64,000 nucleotides of DNA, taken from Sphingomonas sp. HF-S4 (GTDB lineage: Bacteria; Pseudomonadota; Alphaproteobacteria; Sphingomonadales; Sphingomonadaceae). The position numbers and the translations under genes were made by a program. The notes below the pieces were generated by a model, which saw nothing but the letters and a program-made list of their open reading frames with translations, did not search any database and was not told the origin of the DNA. Of the stretch, positions 33,399 to 44,040 are shown in pieces. How positions within the stretch are numbered: position 1 is the first letter of the stretch; each line of letters begins with the position of its first letter. The stretch spans positions 1,488,001 through 1,552,000 of the forward strand of contig NZ_JAWJEJ010000001.1 of NCBI RefSeq assembly GCF_032911445.1. Reading direction: 5' to 3'.

Positions 33399-33812
33399 TC
33401 AATCCTCCGCCGGTCCCTGCACCCGCGCGGCCTTAGCCTTCTGGTCGACTCGCTCCTGATACCATTGCCGGATCGCCGCGCGCGTGCAGCCGGTCTGGCC
33501 GCCCGAGCCCACCGGCGAGCAGCTGTTGGGCAGCCCGGCGCGGTTGAACTGCTCGACGCTTTCGACGCGATTGGTCCAGGCGTTCGATGCCGGACCCTCC
33601 TTGGGCTGCTCGCGGAAGCGCTTGGGGATGCGATAGGGCGATTCGCCGGCATTGGCGCAGACGACGATCTCGTCCTCGCTCTGCGCCTTGGGGCATTGCT
33701 CGTCGCCATAGAGCAGGATCGAGCGCACCCGCTGCGGCGGTCCGTCGCCCTGGGCGCTGTCCTGCGGCAGCGCGGGACCGGCGATCAATGCGGCGAAGAG
33801 GAATGAAAGCAT
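33399..33812 (-). CDS. Small secreted protein of unknown function
   Basis: 137 residues with a signal peptide ([17 protein letters not shown]). The mature part has four Cys ([34 protein letters not shown]) that could make two disulfides. A central [11 protein letters not shown] and a Trp-Tyr segment ([14 protein letters not shown]) look conserved in style, but I do not recognise a family. It lies on the opposite strand between trpE and trpG, so it is not part of the trp unit. Confidence 0.72.
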   Translation of the reverse strand: MLSFLFAALIAGPALPQDSAQGDGPPQRVRSILLYGDEQCPKAQSEDEIVVCANAGESPYRIPKRFREQPKEGPASNAWTNRVESVEQFNRAGLPNSCSPVGSGGQTGCTRAAIRQWYQERVDQKAKAARVQGPAED

Positions 33813-33923
33813 GGAAACTCCTTAAGACGATCGATGACGCCTCTGCATCGCCCGCGTTGCCGCGGCACTATGGCCGCGCCAAGGCAATTGTGCGTTCGCC
33901 CCAAACGCCTTAACCGGGCCTGC

Positions 33924-34508
33924 ATGATCCTGGTCATCGACAATTACGACAGCTTCACCTGGAACCTCGTCCATTACCTGATGGAGTTGGGCGCCGAGGT
34001 GCAGGTGGTGCGCAACGACGCGCTCACCGCGCGCGACGCGGTGGCGAGCAACGCCCAGGCCTTTTTGATCTCGCCCGGCCCGTGCACCCCCAACGAGGCG
34101 GGGATCAGCCTCGACCTGGTCGCCGCCTGCGCCCACCTCAAGAAGCCGCTGCTCGGCGTTTGCCTGGGCCACCAGGCGATCGGCCAGCATTTCGGCGGCA
34201 AGGTCGTGCGCGGCGGACTGATGCACGGCAAGACCTGCCCGGTCGCACATGACGGCACCGGGCTGTTCGAAGGGCTCCCCTCGCCTTTCACCGCGACGCG
34301 CTATCACTCGCTGATCGTTACCGACATTCCCGACACGCTGCTGGTTAACGCCACCGCCGACGACGCCTCGGTAATGGGCTTCCGCCACGCCGAGCTGCCG
34401 ATCCACGGCGTCCAGTTCCACCCCGAGAGCATCGCCACCGAGCACGGCCATGCGATGCTGGCGAACTTCCTCAAGATGGCCGGGATCGAAGCGAAAGCGC
34501 TCGCCTGA
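33924..34508 (+). CDS. trpG: Anthranilate synthase component II (glutamine amidotransferase)
   Basis: 194 residues, class I glutamine amidotransferase supplying ammonia to TrpE. The N-terminus [19 protein letters not shown], the oxyanion strand [12 protein letters not shown], the nucleophile Cys in [10 protein letters not shown] and the His-x-Glu in [13 protein letters not shown] form the complete triad. The same protein may serve aminodeoxychorismate synthase. ATG 33924 is chosen because it starts directly at the conserved strand. It is separated from trpE by an opposite-strand gene, so it needs its own promoter. Confidence 0.96.
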   Translation: MILVIDNYDSFTWNLVHYLMELGAEVQVVRNDALTARDAVASNAQAFLISPGPCTPNEAGISLDLVAACAHLKKPLLGVCLGHQAIGQHFGGKVVRGGLMHGKTCPVAHDGTGLFEGLPSPFTATRYHSLIVTDIPDTLLVNATADDASVMGFRHAELPIHGVQFHPESIATEHGHAMLANFLKMAGIEAKALA

Positions 34509-34514
34509 GCCCCG

Positions 34515-34817
34515 TTACGATGCAGTGCAAACCATCGGCACCATCCGCCCCACTGCATACGTGACCCGCTTGCCCTTGCCGCGGATGCTATACCGCGGAT
34601 TTTCGTACCAGAAACCCGACCTCACCGGCTTGCGCTGCAGCACGATCTCCTCGTTGCTGCCCGGCGAGACGATCCGCGCGGTCTCACCCGAATATTCGAC
34701 GATCATCCCCGGCGCGCGGTCGCAGGCATAGGTCACGCGCATGTCGGTCATCGCCGGCGGCCGGTGCTTGCAGCCCGCCAGCAACCCGAGCGCGACGATC
34801 GCCAACAGGATACGCAT
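34515..34817 (-). CDS. MliC-like lipoprotein (putative lysozyme inhibitor)
   Basis: 100 residues. The lipoprotein signal is MRILLAIVALGLLAGC, with Cys16 lipidated. The mature part reads VTYACDRAPGMIVEYSGE, a central beta region, then SGFWYENPRYSIRGKGKRVTY, resembling the S-G-x-x-Y pattern of MliC/PliC inhibitors of c-type lysozyme; two Cys (YACD and MVCTAS) could form the fold's disulfide. The assignment is by pattern, not by a strong signature. It lies on the opposite strand between trpG and trpD. Confidence 0.65.
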   Translation of the reverse strand: MRILLAIVALGLLAGCKHRPPAMTDMRVTYACDRAPGMIVEYSGETARIVSPGSNEEIVLQRKPVRSGFWYENPRYSIRGKGKRVTYAVGRMVPMVCTAS

Positions 34818-34943
34818 GCCACTTCTCCACTTGTCCGTGACGACGCCTCTACCGCGTCTCGCCAGCGCACACCACAGCCCGGCTTGGCCGCCCCCCAACA
34901 GGATTTGCTCGACTCGCGCCGCCGCCCCCGGAATAGAGGCGCG

Positions 34944-35939
34944 GTGACTGTCTCGACGCTCCTGCCCGATCCTTCCTCGCCGCTTGCCCGCGAAAGCGCC
35001 GCGCAGGCCTTTACCGACATCCTGGACGGCACCGTCCCGGAGCCCGCGATCGAGGCCTTCCTGATCGCGCTTAGCACCCGCGGCGAGACCAGCATCGAGA
35101 TCGCCGAGGCCGCACGGGCGATGCGCTCGCGGCTGATCCCGATCACCGCCCCCGCCGGCGCGATCGACGTCTGCGGCACCGGCGGCGACGGCCACCACAC
35201 GCTCAATGTCTCGACCGCGGTCAGCCTCGTCGTCGCGGCGTGCGGCGTGCCGGTCGCCAAGCACGGCAACCGCGCCGCCTCGTCCAAGGCGGGGGCCGCC
35301 GACACGCTGGAGGCACTCGGCCTCAACCTCGATCGCGCCGGCGCGCGCGCGCAGGAGAGCCTGGACGAGATCGGCATCGCCTTCCTGTTCGCCCAGCACC
35401 ACCACCCTGCCCTGGCGCGGCTCGGCCCGCTGCGCCGCCGCATCGCCCGGCGGACGATCTTCAACCTGATGGGCCCGCTCGCCAATCCCGCGCATGTCAC
35501 GCGCCAGCTGATCGGCATCGCCCGCCCCGATTACGCCCCGATCTATGCCGAGGCGCTGGTCCAGCTCGGCGCCGAGGCCGCGGCGATCGTCTCGGGCGAA
35601 GAAGGATTGGACGAGCTTTCGACCGAAGCGAGCAGCGTCATCGTCAATGTCGGCAGCGCCCGGCTGCCCACGCGGATCACGCCCGAGGACGCCGGCCTGC
35701 CGCGCCACCCGCTCAGCGCGATCCGCGGCGGCGACCCCGAATATAACGCGCTTGCACTGCGCCGCCTGCTCCAGGGCGAGACCGGGCCTTACCGTGATGC
35801 GGTCCTGCTCAACGCCGCCGCCGCGCTGATGGTCGCCGGCCGCGCCGACACGCTCGTCGATGGCGTCGAGGAGGCTGCCGAGGCGATCGACGCCGGGCTT
35901 GCCAACGCGCTGCTCGACTGCTGGATCGCCTTCGCATGA
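34944..35939 (+). CDS. trpD: Anthranilate phosphoribosyltransferase
   Basis: 331 residues. Joins anthranilate and PRPP. Signature blocks are [40 protein letters not shown] and [17 protein letters not shown]. It starts at GTG 34944, which places the helical N-domain correctly; an in-frame upstream extension would overlap the opposite-strand lipoprotein. Its stop overlaps the ATG of trpC by 4 bp (ATGA). Confidence 0.96.
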   Translation: MTVSTLLPDPSSPLARESAAQAFTDILDGTVPEPAIEAFLIALSTRGETSIEIAEAARAMRSRLIPITAPAGAIDVCGTGGDGHHTLNVSTAVSLVVAACGVPVAKHGNRAASSKAGAADTLEALGLNLDRAGARAQESLDEIGIAFLFAQHHHPALARLGPLRRRIARRTIFNLMGPLANPAHVTRQLIGIARPDYAPIYAEALVQLGAEAAAIVSGEEGLDELSTEASSVIVNVGSARLPTRITPEDAGLPRHPLSAIRGGDPEYNALALRRLLQGETGPYRDAVLLNAAAALMVAGRADTLVDGVEEAAEAIDAGLANALLDCWIAFA

Positions 35940-36703
35940 CCATCCTCGACAAGATCCTCGCCACCAAGCGCAGCGAAGTCGCCGCGCGCCGCGCCGCGCC
36001 CACCGAGCGCCCGACGCCCAGCGCGCCGCGCGGGTTCAAGGCGGCGCTCGACGCCAAGGTGGCGGCAGGCGGCTATGGCCTGATCGCCGAGATCAAGAAG
36101 GCGAGCCCGTCCAAGGGGCTGATCCGTGCCGATTTCGATCCCCCCGCGCATGCCCGCGCCTATGCAGCCGGCGGCGCGGCGTGCCTGTCGGTGCTCACCG
36201 ATTACGAATATTTCCAGGGGCATGAAGACTATCTGATCGCCGCACGCGCCGCCTGCGACCTCCCCGTGCTGCGGAAGGACTTCATGGTCGATCCCTGGCA
36301 GGTCGCGGAGTCGCGGAGCATCGGCGCCGACGCAATCCTGATCATCGTCGCCGCGCTCGACGACGGCGCGATGGCCGAGATCGAGGCCGCGGCCTTCGAA
36401 CACGGCATGGACGTGCTGGTCGAAGTCCACGATGCCGACGAGCTCGAACGCGCGCTCAGGCTCAAGTCGCGGCTGATCGGGGTCAACAATCGCAACCTCA
36501 AGACCTTCGAAGTCGACCTTCAGAAAACCTACGAACTCGTCCGCCATGCGCCCAGGAATTGCACCTTCGTTGCCGAGAGCGGCCTCACCACCCGTGCCGA
36601 TTTGGACGCGATGGCCGAACACGACATTCGCTGCTTCCTGATCGGCGAATCGCTGATGCGCCAGGACGATATCGAGGCCGCGACAAGGGCGATGGTGGGA
36701 TGA
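35936..36703 (+). CDS. trpC: Indole-3-glycerol phosphate synthase
   Basis: 255 residues, a TIM barrel that closes the indole ring. Conserved pieces are [28 protein letters not shown] (catalytic Lys), [30 protein letters not shown] and [16 protein letters not shown], then [12 protein letters not shown]. It is monofunctional, without a TrpF fusion. It is translationally coupled to trpD, and moaC follows 46 bp later on the same strand. Confidence 0.97.
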   Translation: MTILDKILATKRSEVAARRAAPTERPTPSAPRGFKAALDAKVAAGGYGLIAEIKKASPSKGLIRADFDPPAHARAYAAGGAACLSVLTDYEYFQGHEDYLIAARAACDLPVLRKDFMVDPWQVAESRSIGADAILIIVAALDDGAMAEIEAAAFEHGMDVLVEVHDADELERALRLKSRLIGVNNRNLKTFEVDLQKTYELVRHAPRNCTFVAESGLTTRADLDAMAEHDIRCFLIGESLMRQDDIEAATRAMVG

Positions 36704-36749
36704 GCAAGGCGATGCCAATCTCCTTCTCCCCGGTGAGGAGAGGGATCCT

Positions 36750-37217
<468 letters not shown>

Positions 37218-37442
37218 CTTCCCGCTCCCCTCCAGGGGAAACGGCCGGGAGGGGCGCAGTGTGTCTGCGGCCCTGACCGCATGGCCCGATCCCACGGGAA
37301 CACCTCTGCCCCGCCCTCGTTGTGCCGCTTCGAACGAACCCGGCCGCCCCAGCGTTAGGGATTCTACAACCGTCAAAATTAACCCGCCTTTGAGGCGGCA
37401 CGAGCAAGGTCCGCGCCACGGGCTGAGTGGAAAGTAGAGTAC

Positions 37443-38402
37443 ATGAATCAGGCGCTCAGGTCCGCAACCATCTTCTCGCTCTCGGCCGATCCGCCGCGCG
37501 CGGTGCGCCAGCAGCCCGACACCCAGGCCGCATTCGACGCCGCCTGGCTCGCCAGCGACACCGAACGCTTTGCCTGCTCGCTCCAGCGTCTCAGTTCGGC
37601 CGGCGCGACGCTCCAGATCGGCGCCAGGCTCGCGGAAGCGGAGTCGATGCACCTCGAAATGGCGAGCGGCCAGCATGTCGCCGGCCGGATCGACTGGTGC
37701 GCCGACGGCGAGTGCGGTTTTGTGTTCGACGAGCCGATCGACATCATCAGCACGCTCGCGCGCACGCTCGCCAATCTCCCCGCCGAGCGCCGGGCGATGC
37801 CGCGCGTCGAGATCAACCAGCTCGTGTCGATCCGCAGTGGCGGCAAGGTCGAGCATGCCCGCACGCGCAACATCTCGCAGGGCGGCGTCGGCATCGACAC
37901 GCGGCTCGAGCTCGCGGTCGGCGATGCGGTTCACCTCACCTTCGATGCGCTGCGCCCGCTCGACGGCATCGTCCGCTGGATCCGCGACGGCCAGGCCGGC
38001 ATTGCCTTCCACGAGGAACTCGGCTGGCAGACGCTCATGCCGTGGTTCCGCCACGCCCAGCGCGCCCAGGCGCGCACCACGCCGACTCCACAGAACATCG
38101 AGAGCGAAGGCATGATTCCCGACAAGCACGCGATCCGGCTCGATGCGCCGGCCAGCGTGCGCGAGGGTGTGCGCTGGTGGAATGCGCGCGTCCGCGGGAT
38201 CACTGCGCACCTCGTCGAACTCGAGACCCGCGCCGCGCTCGCCCCGGGCGCCCAGCTCTGGGTGTCGCTCCCTGAGATCGGCGGCGGCCCGGCGAACGTG
38301 ATCGAGGCCGCGCATAATCGCATCCTCTGCGAGTTCCGCCTGCCGCTGCGCCCGCGCGACCTCAGCATGGTCTCAGGCGGAAGGGCGCCGCGGGAAGGCT
38401 GA
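37443..38402 (+). CDS. Multi-PilZ-like protein
   Basis: 319 residues. The central part (about 115-200) is a PilZ domain: ERRAMPRVEINQLVSIRSGG, TRNISQGGVGIDTRLEL and VHLTFDALRPLDGIVRW. The first 100 residues (LQRLSSAGATLQIGARLAEA, HVAGRIDWCADGECGFVFDE) and the last 80 (RWWNARVRGITAHLVELETR, LWVSLPEIGGGPANVIEA) have the same strand pattern without the Arg motif. It may therefore be three PilZ folds in tandem with one c-di-GMP-competent unit. It stands alone, preceded by a 225-bp gap with a CCGCCTTTGAGGCGG hairpin. Confidence 0.8.
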   Translation: MNQALRSATIFSLSADPPRAVRQQPDTQAAFDAAWLASDTERFACSLQRLSSAGATLQIGARLAEAESMHLEMASGQHVAGRIDWCADGECGFVFDEPIDIISTLARTLANLPAERRAMPRVEINQLVSIRSGGKVEHARTRNISQGGVGIDTRLELAVGDAVHLTFDALRPLDGIVRWIRDGQAGIAFHEELGWQTLMPWFRHAQRAQARTTPTPQNIESEGMIPDKHAIRLDAPASVREGVRWWNARVRGITAHLVELETRAALAPGAQLWVSLPEIGGGPANVIEAAHNRILCEFRLPLRPRDLSMVSGGRAPREG

Positions 38403-38442
38403 GCGCTTGCGTCGCGGGCGCTTCCCGGCCCAAAGCCGGGTA

Positions 38443-39627
38443 ATGCCCAAACTGCTCCCCGTCGCCGAAGCCCAGTCCCGCCTGCTGGCGCTCGCTCGGC
38501 CCTTGCCGGTCGAGCGGGTCGCGCTGGCCGAGGCGGCCGGTCGCTGGGCCGCTACCGACATCACCGCGCTACGCACCCAGCCTTATGCCGACCTCTCGGC
38601 GATGGACGGCTACGCGATACGCTTCGGCGACCTGCCCGGCCCTTGGCGCGTGATCGGCGAGAGCGCTGCCGGTCGCGCCTTTGCCGGCGAGGCAGGGCCG
38701 GGCGATGCGGTGCGGATCTTCACCGGCGCGCCCCTGCCCACCGGCACCGACACCGTCCTCGTCCAGGAGGAAGCGCGCCGTGAGGGCGATCGCGTATCGC
38801 TCGACGGCGAAGGCCCCGCGCATCTCGGCCGCAACGTCCGCCGCCGCGGCCTCGACTTCTCGGAAGGCGATCCGCTGGTCCGCGCCGGCGATCGCCTCAC
38901 CCCGGCCGCGCTGGCGCTGCTCGGCACCGCGGGCCACGGGACGGTCGCCGTCTCCCGGAAGGTCCGTGTCGCGCTCGCCGCGACCGGCGACGAACTCGTC
39001 CCGCCCGGCGCGCCGATCGGCGAGGCCCAGCTTCCCGAGACCAATCGGCTGATGCTCGCCGCGCAACTCGCCGGGCTGCCCGTCGAGTTGATCGACCTAG
39101 GCATCCTCCCTGACCGCCAGGACGCACTCGAGGCCGCGTTCCGCGCGGTCGACGCCGATCTGCTCGTCACCAGCGGCGGCGCCTCGGTCGGCGACCACGA
39201 TCTCGTCCAGCCTGCGCTCAAGGCAGTCGGCGCGACGATCGACTTCTGGCGGGTCGCGCTACGTCCGGGCAAGCCGATGATGGCCGGCCGGCTCGGCGAG
39301 ACGCTGGTGCTCGGGCTTCCCGGCAATCCGGTATCGGCCTTCGTCACCACCTTGCTCTTCGTGCGGCCCGTGGTCGCGGCGCTTTCAGGCGCGGGCGATC
39401 CAATGCCGCGCACCCGCCCGGCGGTCCTGGGCGAACCCCTGCCCGCCAGTGGCGATCGCAGCGATTATCTCCGCGCCGAGCAGCGCGACGGGCGCGTCTT
39501 CGCCACCACGATCCAGGACAGCTCGATGCTGCGTACGCTCGCCCGCGCGACCTGCCTGATCGTCCGCGCGCGGGGCGCGCCGCCGGCTCAAATCGGCGAC
39601 TCGGTGGAAATCCTCGACGTCGCTTGA
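38443..39627 (+). CDS. moeA: Molybdopterin molybdenumtransferase MoeA
   Basis: 394 residues. Inserts molybdate into adenylylated molybdopterin. Diagnostic sequences are PYADLSAMDGYAIR, RIFTGAPLPTGTDTVLVQEE, LAATGDELVPPG, LLVTSGGASVGDHD and LGLPGNPVSAFVT. ATG 38443 is preferred; a 12-codon extension in frame comes from the CCCGGC...GCCGGG repeat. lexA starts 53 bp downstream with its own SOS-controlled promoter. Confidence 0.96.
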   Translation: MPKLLPVAEAQSRLLALARPLPVERVALAEAAGRWAATDITALRTQPYADLSAMDGYAIRFGDLPGPWRVIGESAAGRAFAGEAGPGDAVRIFTGAPLPTGTDTVLVQEEARREGDRVSLDGEGPAHLGRNVRRRGLDFSEGDPLVRAGDRLTPAALALLGTAGHGTVAVSRKVRVALAATGDELVPPGAPIGEAQLPETNRLMLAAQLAGLPVELIDLGILPDRQDALEAAFRAVDADLLVTSGGASVGDHDLVQPALKAVGATIDFWRVALRPGKPMMAGRLGETLVLGLPGNPVSAFVTTLLFVRPVVAALSGAGDPMPRTRPAVLGEPLPASGDRSDYLRAEQRDGRVFATTIQDSSMLRTLARATCLIVRARGAPPAQIGDSVEILDVA

Positions 39628-39667
39628 CAAGCGCCGGGAACATTGCATAAACGTTCCCAATCTGTTC
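39624..39667 (+). promoter_or_regulatory. lexA promoter with SOS box (GTTC-N7-GTTC)
   Basis: TTGACA (39624-39629) and CATAAA (39646-39651) with a 16-bp spacer form a sigma70-type promoter that begins inside the last codons of moeA. Directly downstream, GTTC (39653-39656) and GTTC (39664-39667) are exactly 7 bp apart, the alphaproteobacterial LexA box. GGGAAC at 39636-39641 adds an inverted half-site. AGGAGG at 39669-39674 is the ribosome-binding site of lexA. Confidence 0.85.
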
Positions 39668-39680
39668 TAGGAGGACCTGG

Positions 39681-40379
39681 ATGCTCACGCGCAAGCAGCA
39701 CGAGCTAATCTGCTTCATTGCCGATCGCCTGGCCGAGACCGGCGTTTCGCCCTCGTTCGAGGAAATGAAGGAGGCGCTCGATCTCAAGTCGAAGTCGGGC
39801 GTGCACCGGCTGATCAGCGCGCTCGAGGAACGCGAGTTCATCCGCCGCCTGCCCAATCGTGCCCGCGCGCTCGAAGTGCTGCGCGTGCCCGAGCGCGGCG
39901 ACGCCAAGCCGGCGGGCAAGACGCGCGCGATGGAGCAGTCAACTTCGTCAACTTCGCGGTCAATTTCGTCCGGCTCAACGCCGCCGTCGCCGGCCAACGA
40001 CGTCGTCGAGATCCCGCTCCACGGCCGCATCGCCGCGGGTACGCCGATCGAGGCGCTCGAAGGCGCGTCGATGCTCCCCGTCCCCGCCGCGCTGCTCGGA
40101 TCGGGCGAGCATTACGCGCTCGAAGTCGCGGGTGATTCGATGGTCGAGGCGGGCATTCTCGACGGCGATTATGCGCTGATCCGCCGCACCGAGACCGCGC
40201 GCGACGGCGAGATCATCGTCGCGCTGATCGACGATGCCGAGGCGACGCTGAAATATTTCCGCAAGGAAGGCGCGATGGTCCGGCTCGACCCCGCGAACCG
40301 GGACTATAGCGCCCAGCGCTACCGGCCCGATCAGGTCCGGGTGCAGGGCAAGCTCGCCGGGTTGCTGCGCCGCTACTGA
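39681..40379 (+). CDS. lexA: LexA repressor
   Basis: 232 residues. The N-terminal winged helix ([39 protein letters not shown]) binds the SOS box. A Ser/Thr-rich linker ([19 protein letters not shown], about 85-103) is longer than in E. coli LexA. The C-terminal S24 domain has the self-cleavage bond Ala119-Gly120 (GRIAAG), catalytic Ser153 (AGDSMVEAG) and Lys191 (EATLKYF). The perfect box upstream shows autoregulation. The stop overlaps the convergent comEC end by 7 bp. Confidence 0.97.
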   Translation: MLTRKQHELICFIADRLAETGVSPSFEEMKEALDLKSKSGVHRLISALEEREFIRRLPNRARALEVLRVPERGDAKPAGKTRAMEQSTSSTSRSISSGSTPPSPANDVVEIPLHGRIAAGTPIEALEGASMLPVPAALLGSGEHYALEVAGDSMVEAGILDGDYALIRRTETARDGEIIVALIDDAEATLKYFRKEGAMVRLDPANRDYSAQRYRPDQVRVQGKLAGLLRRY

Positions 40380-42544
40380 GCAGGCTGCGGGGACGGCGCG
40401 GCATATGGCGGCTGCACCGTCAACGGGTTTAGCCAGGGATGCGCCGTGCCGCGCCGCACGGTGCGAACCCGCGCATCGGCGAAGCTGATCGCTACACCAC
40501 CCGTTCTGGCCAGCATTTCGCGGTCCAGCTTGAGCCAGCGCGGCGTGCAGCCCGGCGGCAGTCGTCGCTCGCTGACCACGATATCGGTCTTGCCGCACAG
40601 GTCGATCATCTCCCGCCACGGCACCAGGTACCCGCTCCGCGTCGCCAGCACGCGCCAGCGCCGGACACCCGATCGCACGTCGATCAGGCACAGATCAGGG
40701 CTGCACCGCGCGTCCGGCGCCTCGGAGAGCAGCGCAAGATCCTCCTCCGCGCCGCTATTCTCGCCGAGCATCGAGCGGGTATAGTCCCCTGCCCTGTCGC
40801 GCAGCAGCGCCATCTCGCCGTTCGACATCCGGATCGCCAGGTGCCGCCCGTCGCCCGTCACCAGCAGGTCGGGCGCCGGCGTCGCCAGCGCCCAGGCGAG
40901 CCCCGCCGCGAACGGCGCCGCGCCGATCCAGCGCACCGGCGTCCGCCACAGCGCCACCCATAGCCCGCCGACGACGATCAGCGCATACGCCCCGCCGGGC
41001 ATCGCCGGCAACGCTGCAACGGCACCCGGCGCCGAGGCCGTGGCATGCGCCAGCCACAGCAGCAGGTCGAGCGCCCGCGCCGTCAGCCACCAGGCCGGCG
41101 CGCCGAGCCCGGCGAGGTCGAGCGCCAGTGCCAGTGCCTCGAGCGGCATTATGACGAAGGTGGTCAGCGGGATCGCGACGATATTGGCCAGCGCGCCGTA
41201 GATGCCGGCCTTGTGGAAATGAAATAGTCCGATCGGCATCAGCACCAGCTCGACCGCGATGCCGGTGAGCAGTAGCGACGCCAGCCCGCGCAGCAGGCGC
41301 CGCCCCTGCCCCTCCTCGCGCCGCCGAAACCAGCCGCGCACCCGCGGGCCCTCGTGCAGCGCCACGATCGCCGTCACCGCGGCGAAGCTCAACTGGAAGC
41401 TCGGCCCGGCCAGCGCCTCTGGCCAGAGCAGCAACACGACGAACGCCCCTGCCGCCACCAGCCGCAGCGTGATCGCCTCGCGCCTCAGGCTGAGCGCGAG
41501 CAGCACCAGCAACGCCGCCGCGCACGATCGGATCGTCGGCACCTCGGCGCCGGTCAGCAGCGTATAGCCGATCGCCGCGAGCGCGCCCGCCCCCGCCGCG
41601 ACCAAGGGCAGCCGCCAGCGCAGCGCCAAAGTCGGGCTCAGCGCGAGCAGCTTGAGCACCAGCAGCATCGCCGCAGCGGTTACCGCCGTGACGTGTAGCC
41701 CGCTCACCGAGAGCAGATGCGCGAGCCCCGATCGCCGCATCGCCTCCGAATCCACCTCGGCGATCGCGCCCTGGTCGCCGGTGGCGAGCGCGCTGGCGAT
41801 GCCGCCGGCGCTCCCGGCAATGCGCGACTGGATATGCCCCGACAGCCGCGTGCGCAGGTCCGCGCCGGGAGTCGCCGCCGGGCGCACGATCTCGACCGGC
41901 GAGAATCCCTTGCCGGTCGCGCCCAGCCCGGCGAACCACGCCACGCGCGCAAAGTCATACGCCCCCGGCACCGCCGCGGACGGCGGCGGCATCAGCCGTG
42001 CGCGCAGCCGGATCACGGTGCCGCGTGCGAGATCCTTCGGCGCATCGCCGATAGCTAGGTTGATCCGCAGCCGCGGCGGCAGATCGGCATGACCCAGCGG
42101 CGCCAGCGTTACCCGCACCATGTCGCGCGCCGGCAATTGCTCGACGCGCTCGACCTGCCCGGTCATCAGCACGACCGCCGGCCGTGCCAGCACCGGTGCC
42201 GCAACGCGCTCGGCGCGCCACCAGATCAGCGTGCATCCCGCCGCCAGCGTCAGCCCGGCGACTGCAAGCACCCGCGGCGCACGCCCGCCCCCGCCGAAGG
42301 CAAAAGCGCCGAGTCCCAGCGCCGTGCTGCCCAACACGAAAGCGATCCAGCGCGCCGCATCGGGCAGCACGAACCAGGCAGTGATCCCCGCCCCCAGCAT
42401 CACCGGCAGCCACAGCACCAATTGCTCGCGTTCGGCCTCGAGCCAGCGCTCGATCCGATTGGCCAACTGGCGAACAGAGCCCACCGCCCCGATTTGAAGG
42501 GCGGGCAACCCCGTGCTAGGGGCCTCGGCGGCTGGACTGGCCAT
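40373..42544 (-). CDS. comEC: ComEC/Rec2 family DNA-uptake membrane protein
   Basis: 723 residues. An N-terminal soluble DUF4131 region (about 130-235: [29 protein letters not shown]) follows two or more membrane helices. The Competence domain (about 240-520) has [40 protein letters not shown] and [17 protein letters not shown]. The C-terminal ~180 residues contain no HxHxDH metallo-beta-lactamase motif, so the nuclease-like domain of Bacillus ComEC is absent, as in many alphaproteobacteria. ATG 42544 leaves only 28 bp to the divergent gltX start; later starts are possible. Confidence 0.92.
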   Translation of the reverse strand: MASPAAEAPSTGLPALQIGAVGSVRQLANRIERWLEAEREQLVLWLPVMLGAGITAWFVLPDAARWIAFVLGSTALGLGAFAFGGGGRAPRVLAVAGLTLAAGCTLIWWRAERVAAPVLARPAVVLMTGQVERVEQLPARDMVRVTLAPLGHADLPPRLRINLAIGDAPKDLARGTVIRLRARLMPPPSAAVPGAYDFARVAWFAGLGATGKGFSPVEIVRPAATPGADLRTRLSGHIQSRIAGSAGGIASALATGDQGAIAEVDSEAMRRSGLAHLLSVSGLHVTAVTAAAMLLVLKLLALSPTLALRWRLPLVAAGAGALAAIGYTLLTGAEVPTIRSCAAALLVLLALSLRREAITLRLVAAGAFVVLLLWPEALAGPSFQLSFAAVTAIVALHEGPRVRGWFRRREEGQGRRLLRGLASLLLTGIAVELVLMPIGLFHFHKAGIYGALANIVAIPLTTFVIMPLEALALALDLAGLGAPAWWLTARALDLLLWLAHATASAPGAVAALPAMPGGAYALIVVGGLWVALWRTPVRWIGAAPFAAGLAWALATPAPDLLVTGDGRHLAIRMSNGEMALLRDRAGDYTRSMLGENSGAEEDLALLSEAPDARCSPDLCLIDVRSGVRRWRVLATRSGYLVPWREMIDLCGKTDIVVSERRLPPGCTPRWLKLDREMLARTGGVAISFADARVRTVRRGTAHPWLNPLTVQPPYAAPSPQPAQ

Positions 42545-42572
42545 CGATTTTCAATTCTGGGAGCAGGCGCGG

Positions 42573-44015
42573 TTGAGCGCAACATCTGATACCGGCAGCA
42601 AGCCTGTCGTCACCCGTTTCGCGCCGTCGCCCACCGGGTTCCTCCATATCGGCGGCGCCCGCACGGCGCTGTTCAATTTGTTGTTCGCCCGGCACCACGG
42701 CGGCAAGTTCCTGCTGCGCATCGAGGATACCGATCGCGCACGCTCGACCGAGCCGGCGATCGCCGCGATACTCGATGGGATGCGCTGGCTCGAGCTCGAT
42801 TGGGACGGCGAGGCGGTCCATCAATTCTCGCGCGCCGGCCGCCATGCCGAAGTCGCCCAAGCGATGCTCGCTGCCGGGCACGCGTACAAATGCTTCGCCA
42901 CCGCCGAAGAGCTCGAGGCGATGCGCGCCGAGCAGCGCGCCAACAAGCAGCCGCTGCGCTATGACGGCCGCTGGCGCGATCGCGACGCAAGCGAAGCCCC
43001 GGAGGGCGCACCCTTCGTCATCCGCCTCAAGGCGCCGCGCGAAGGCAGCGTCACGATCGAAGACAAGGTCCAGGGGTCGGTCACCGTCAACAACAGCGAG
43101 CTCGACGACATGGTCCTGCTCCGCTCGGACGGCACGCCGACCTATATGCTCGCCGTGGTGGTCGACGATCACGACATGGGCGTCACCCATGTGATCCGCG
43201 GCGACGACCATCTCAACAACGCCTTCCGCCAGCTCCCGATCTATCGCGCAATGGATGCGATCGAGGGCGGCTGGGACGATCCGATCTACGCGCACATCCC
43301 GCTGATCTTCAACGCCGACGGCACCAAGATGTCGAAGCGCAAGAACGCAGTGGCGGTCGACGAGTACCGCGATCAGCTCGGCCTGCTGCCCGAAGCGGTG
43401 TCGAACTATCTCCTCCGTCTCGGCTGGGGCCATGGCGACGACGAGATCATCAGCCGCGACCAAGCGGTCGAATGGTTCGATCTCGCCGGGGTCGGCAAAA
43501 GCCCGTCGCGATTCGACATCAAGAAGCTCGAGAACCTCAACGGCCATTATATTCGCGCCGCCGAGGATTCGCACCTCGCCGATCTGGTCGCCAAGCGGTT
43601 GCCGTTTGAAACTAGCGAATCTCAGTCAACACTGTTGACTGCCGCGATGCCAGCGCTCAAGCCGCGCGCGGCGAATCTCAACGAGATCGCCGATGGTGCC
43701 ATGTTCCTCTTCCGGACAAGGCCGCTGGAACTCGACGAGGGGGCCAGGACTTTGCTGGAGGGAGACGCGCCTTCGCTCCTGCTCCGGGTACATACCGCGC
43801 TTGACGCGGCCGGAAGCTGGGATACGGAGGCGCTCGAAGCGGCGGTACGCACCGTCGCCGACGATGCTGGGGTCAAGCTCGGCGCCGTTGCGCAGCCTTT
43901 GCGCGCGGCACTGGTCGGGCGGAAGACTTCTCCGGGTATCTTCGACGTCCTGGCGCTGCTGGGACGCGAAGAGAGCCTGGGCCGCATCGCCGATCAAATG
44001 ACCAAGCCCGCCTGA
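42573..44015 (+). CDS. gltX: Glutamyl-tRNA synthetase
   Basis: 480 residues, class I synthetase. HIGH-type motif in [16 protein letters not shown] (residues 16-30), then [13 protein letters not shown]; the KMSKS-type motif is KMSKRK (252-257). The anticodon-binding C-domain is complete. TTG 42573 is chosen: GGGAGC lies upstream and the longer frame runs into comEC. GltX in alphaproteobacteria may also charge tRNA-Gln before amidation; the sequence does not settle this. gltA follows 25 bp later. Confidence 0.95.
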   Translation: MSATSDTGSKPVVTRFAPSPTGFLHIGGARTALFNLLFARHHGGKFLLRIEDTDRARSTEPAIAAILDGMRWLELDWDGEAVHQFSRAGRHAEVAQAMLAAGHAYKCFATAEELEAMRAEQRANKQPLRYDGRWRDRDASEAPEGAPFVIRLKAPREGSVTIEDKVQGSVTVNNSELDDMVLLRSDGTPTYMLAVVVDDHDMGVTHVIRGDDHLNNAFRQLPIYRAMDAIEGGWDDPIYAHIPLIFNADGTKMSKRKNAVAVDEYRDQLGLLPEAVSNYLLRLGWGHGDDEIISRDQAVEWFDLAGVGKSPSRFDIKKLENLNGHYIRAAEDSHLADLVAKRLPFETSESQSTLLTAAMPALKPRAANLNEIADGAMFLFRTRPLELDEGARTLLEGDAPSLLLRVHTALDAAGSWDTEALEAAVRTVADDAGVKLGAVAQPLRAALVGRKTSPGIFDVLALLGREESLGRIADQMTKPA

Positions 44016-44040
44016 CCGGGCCAGAGTAAGGACGACGAAT

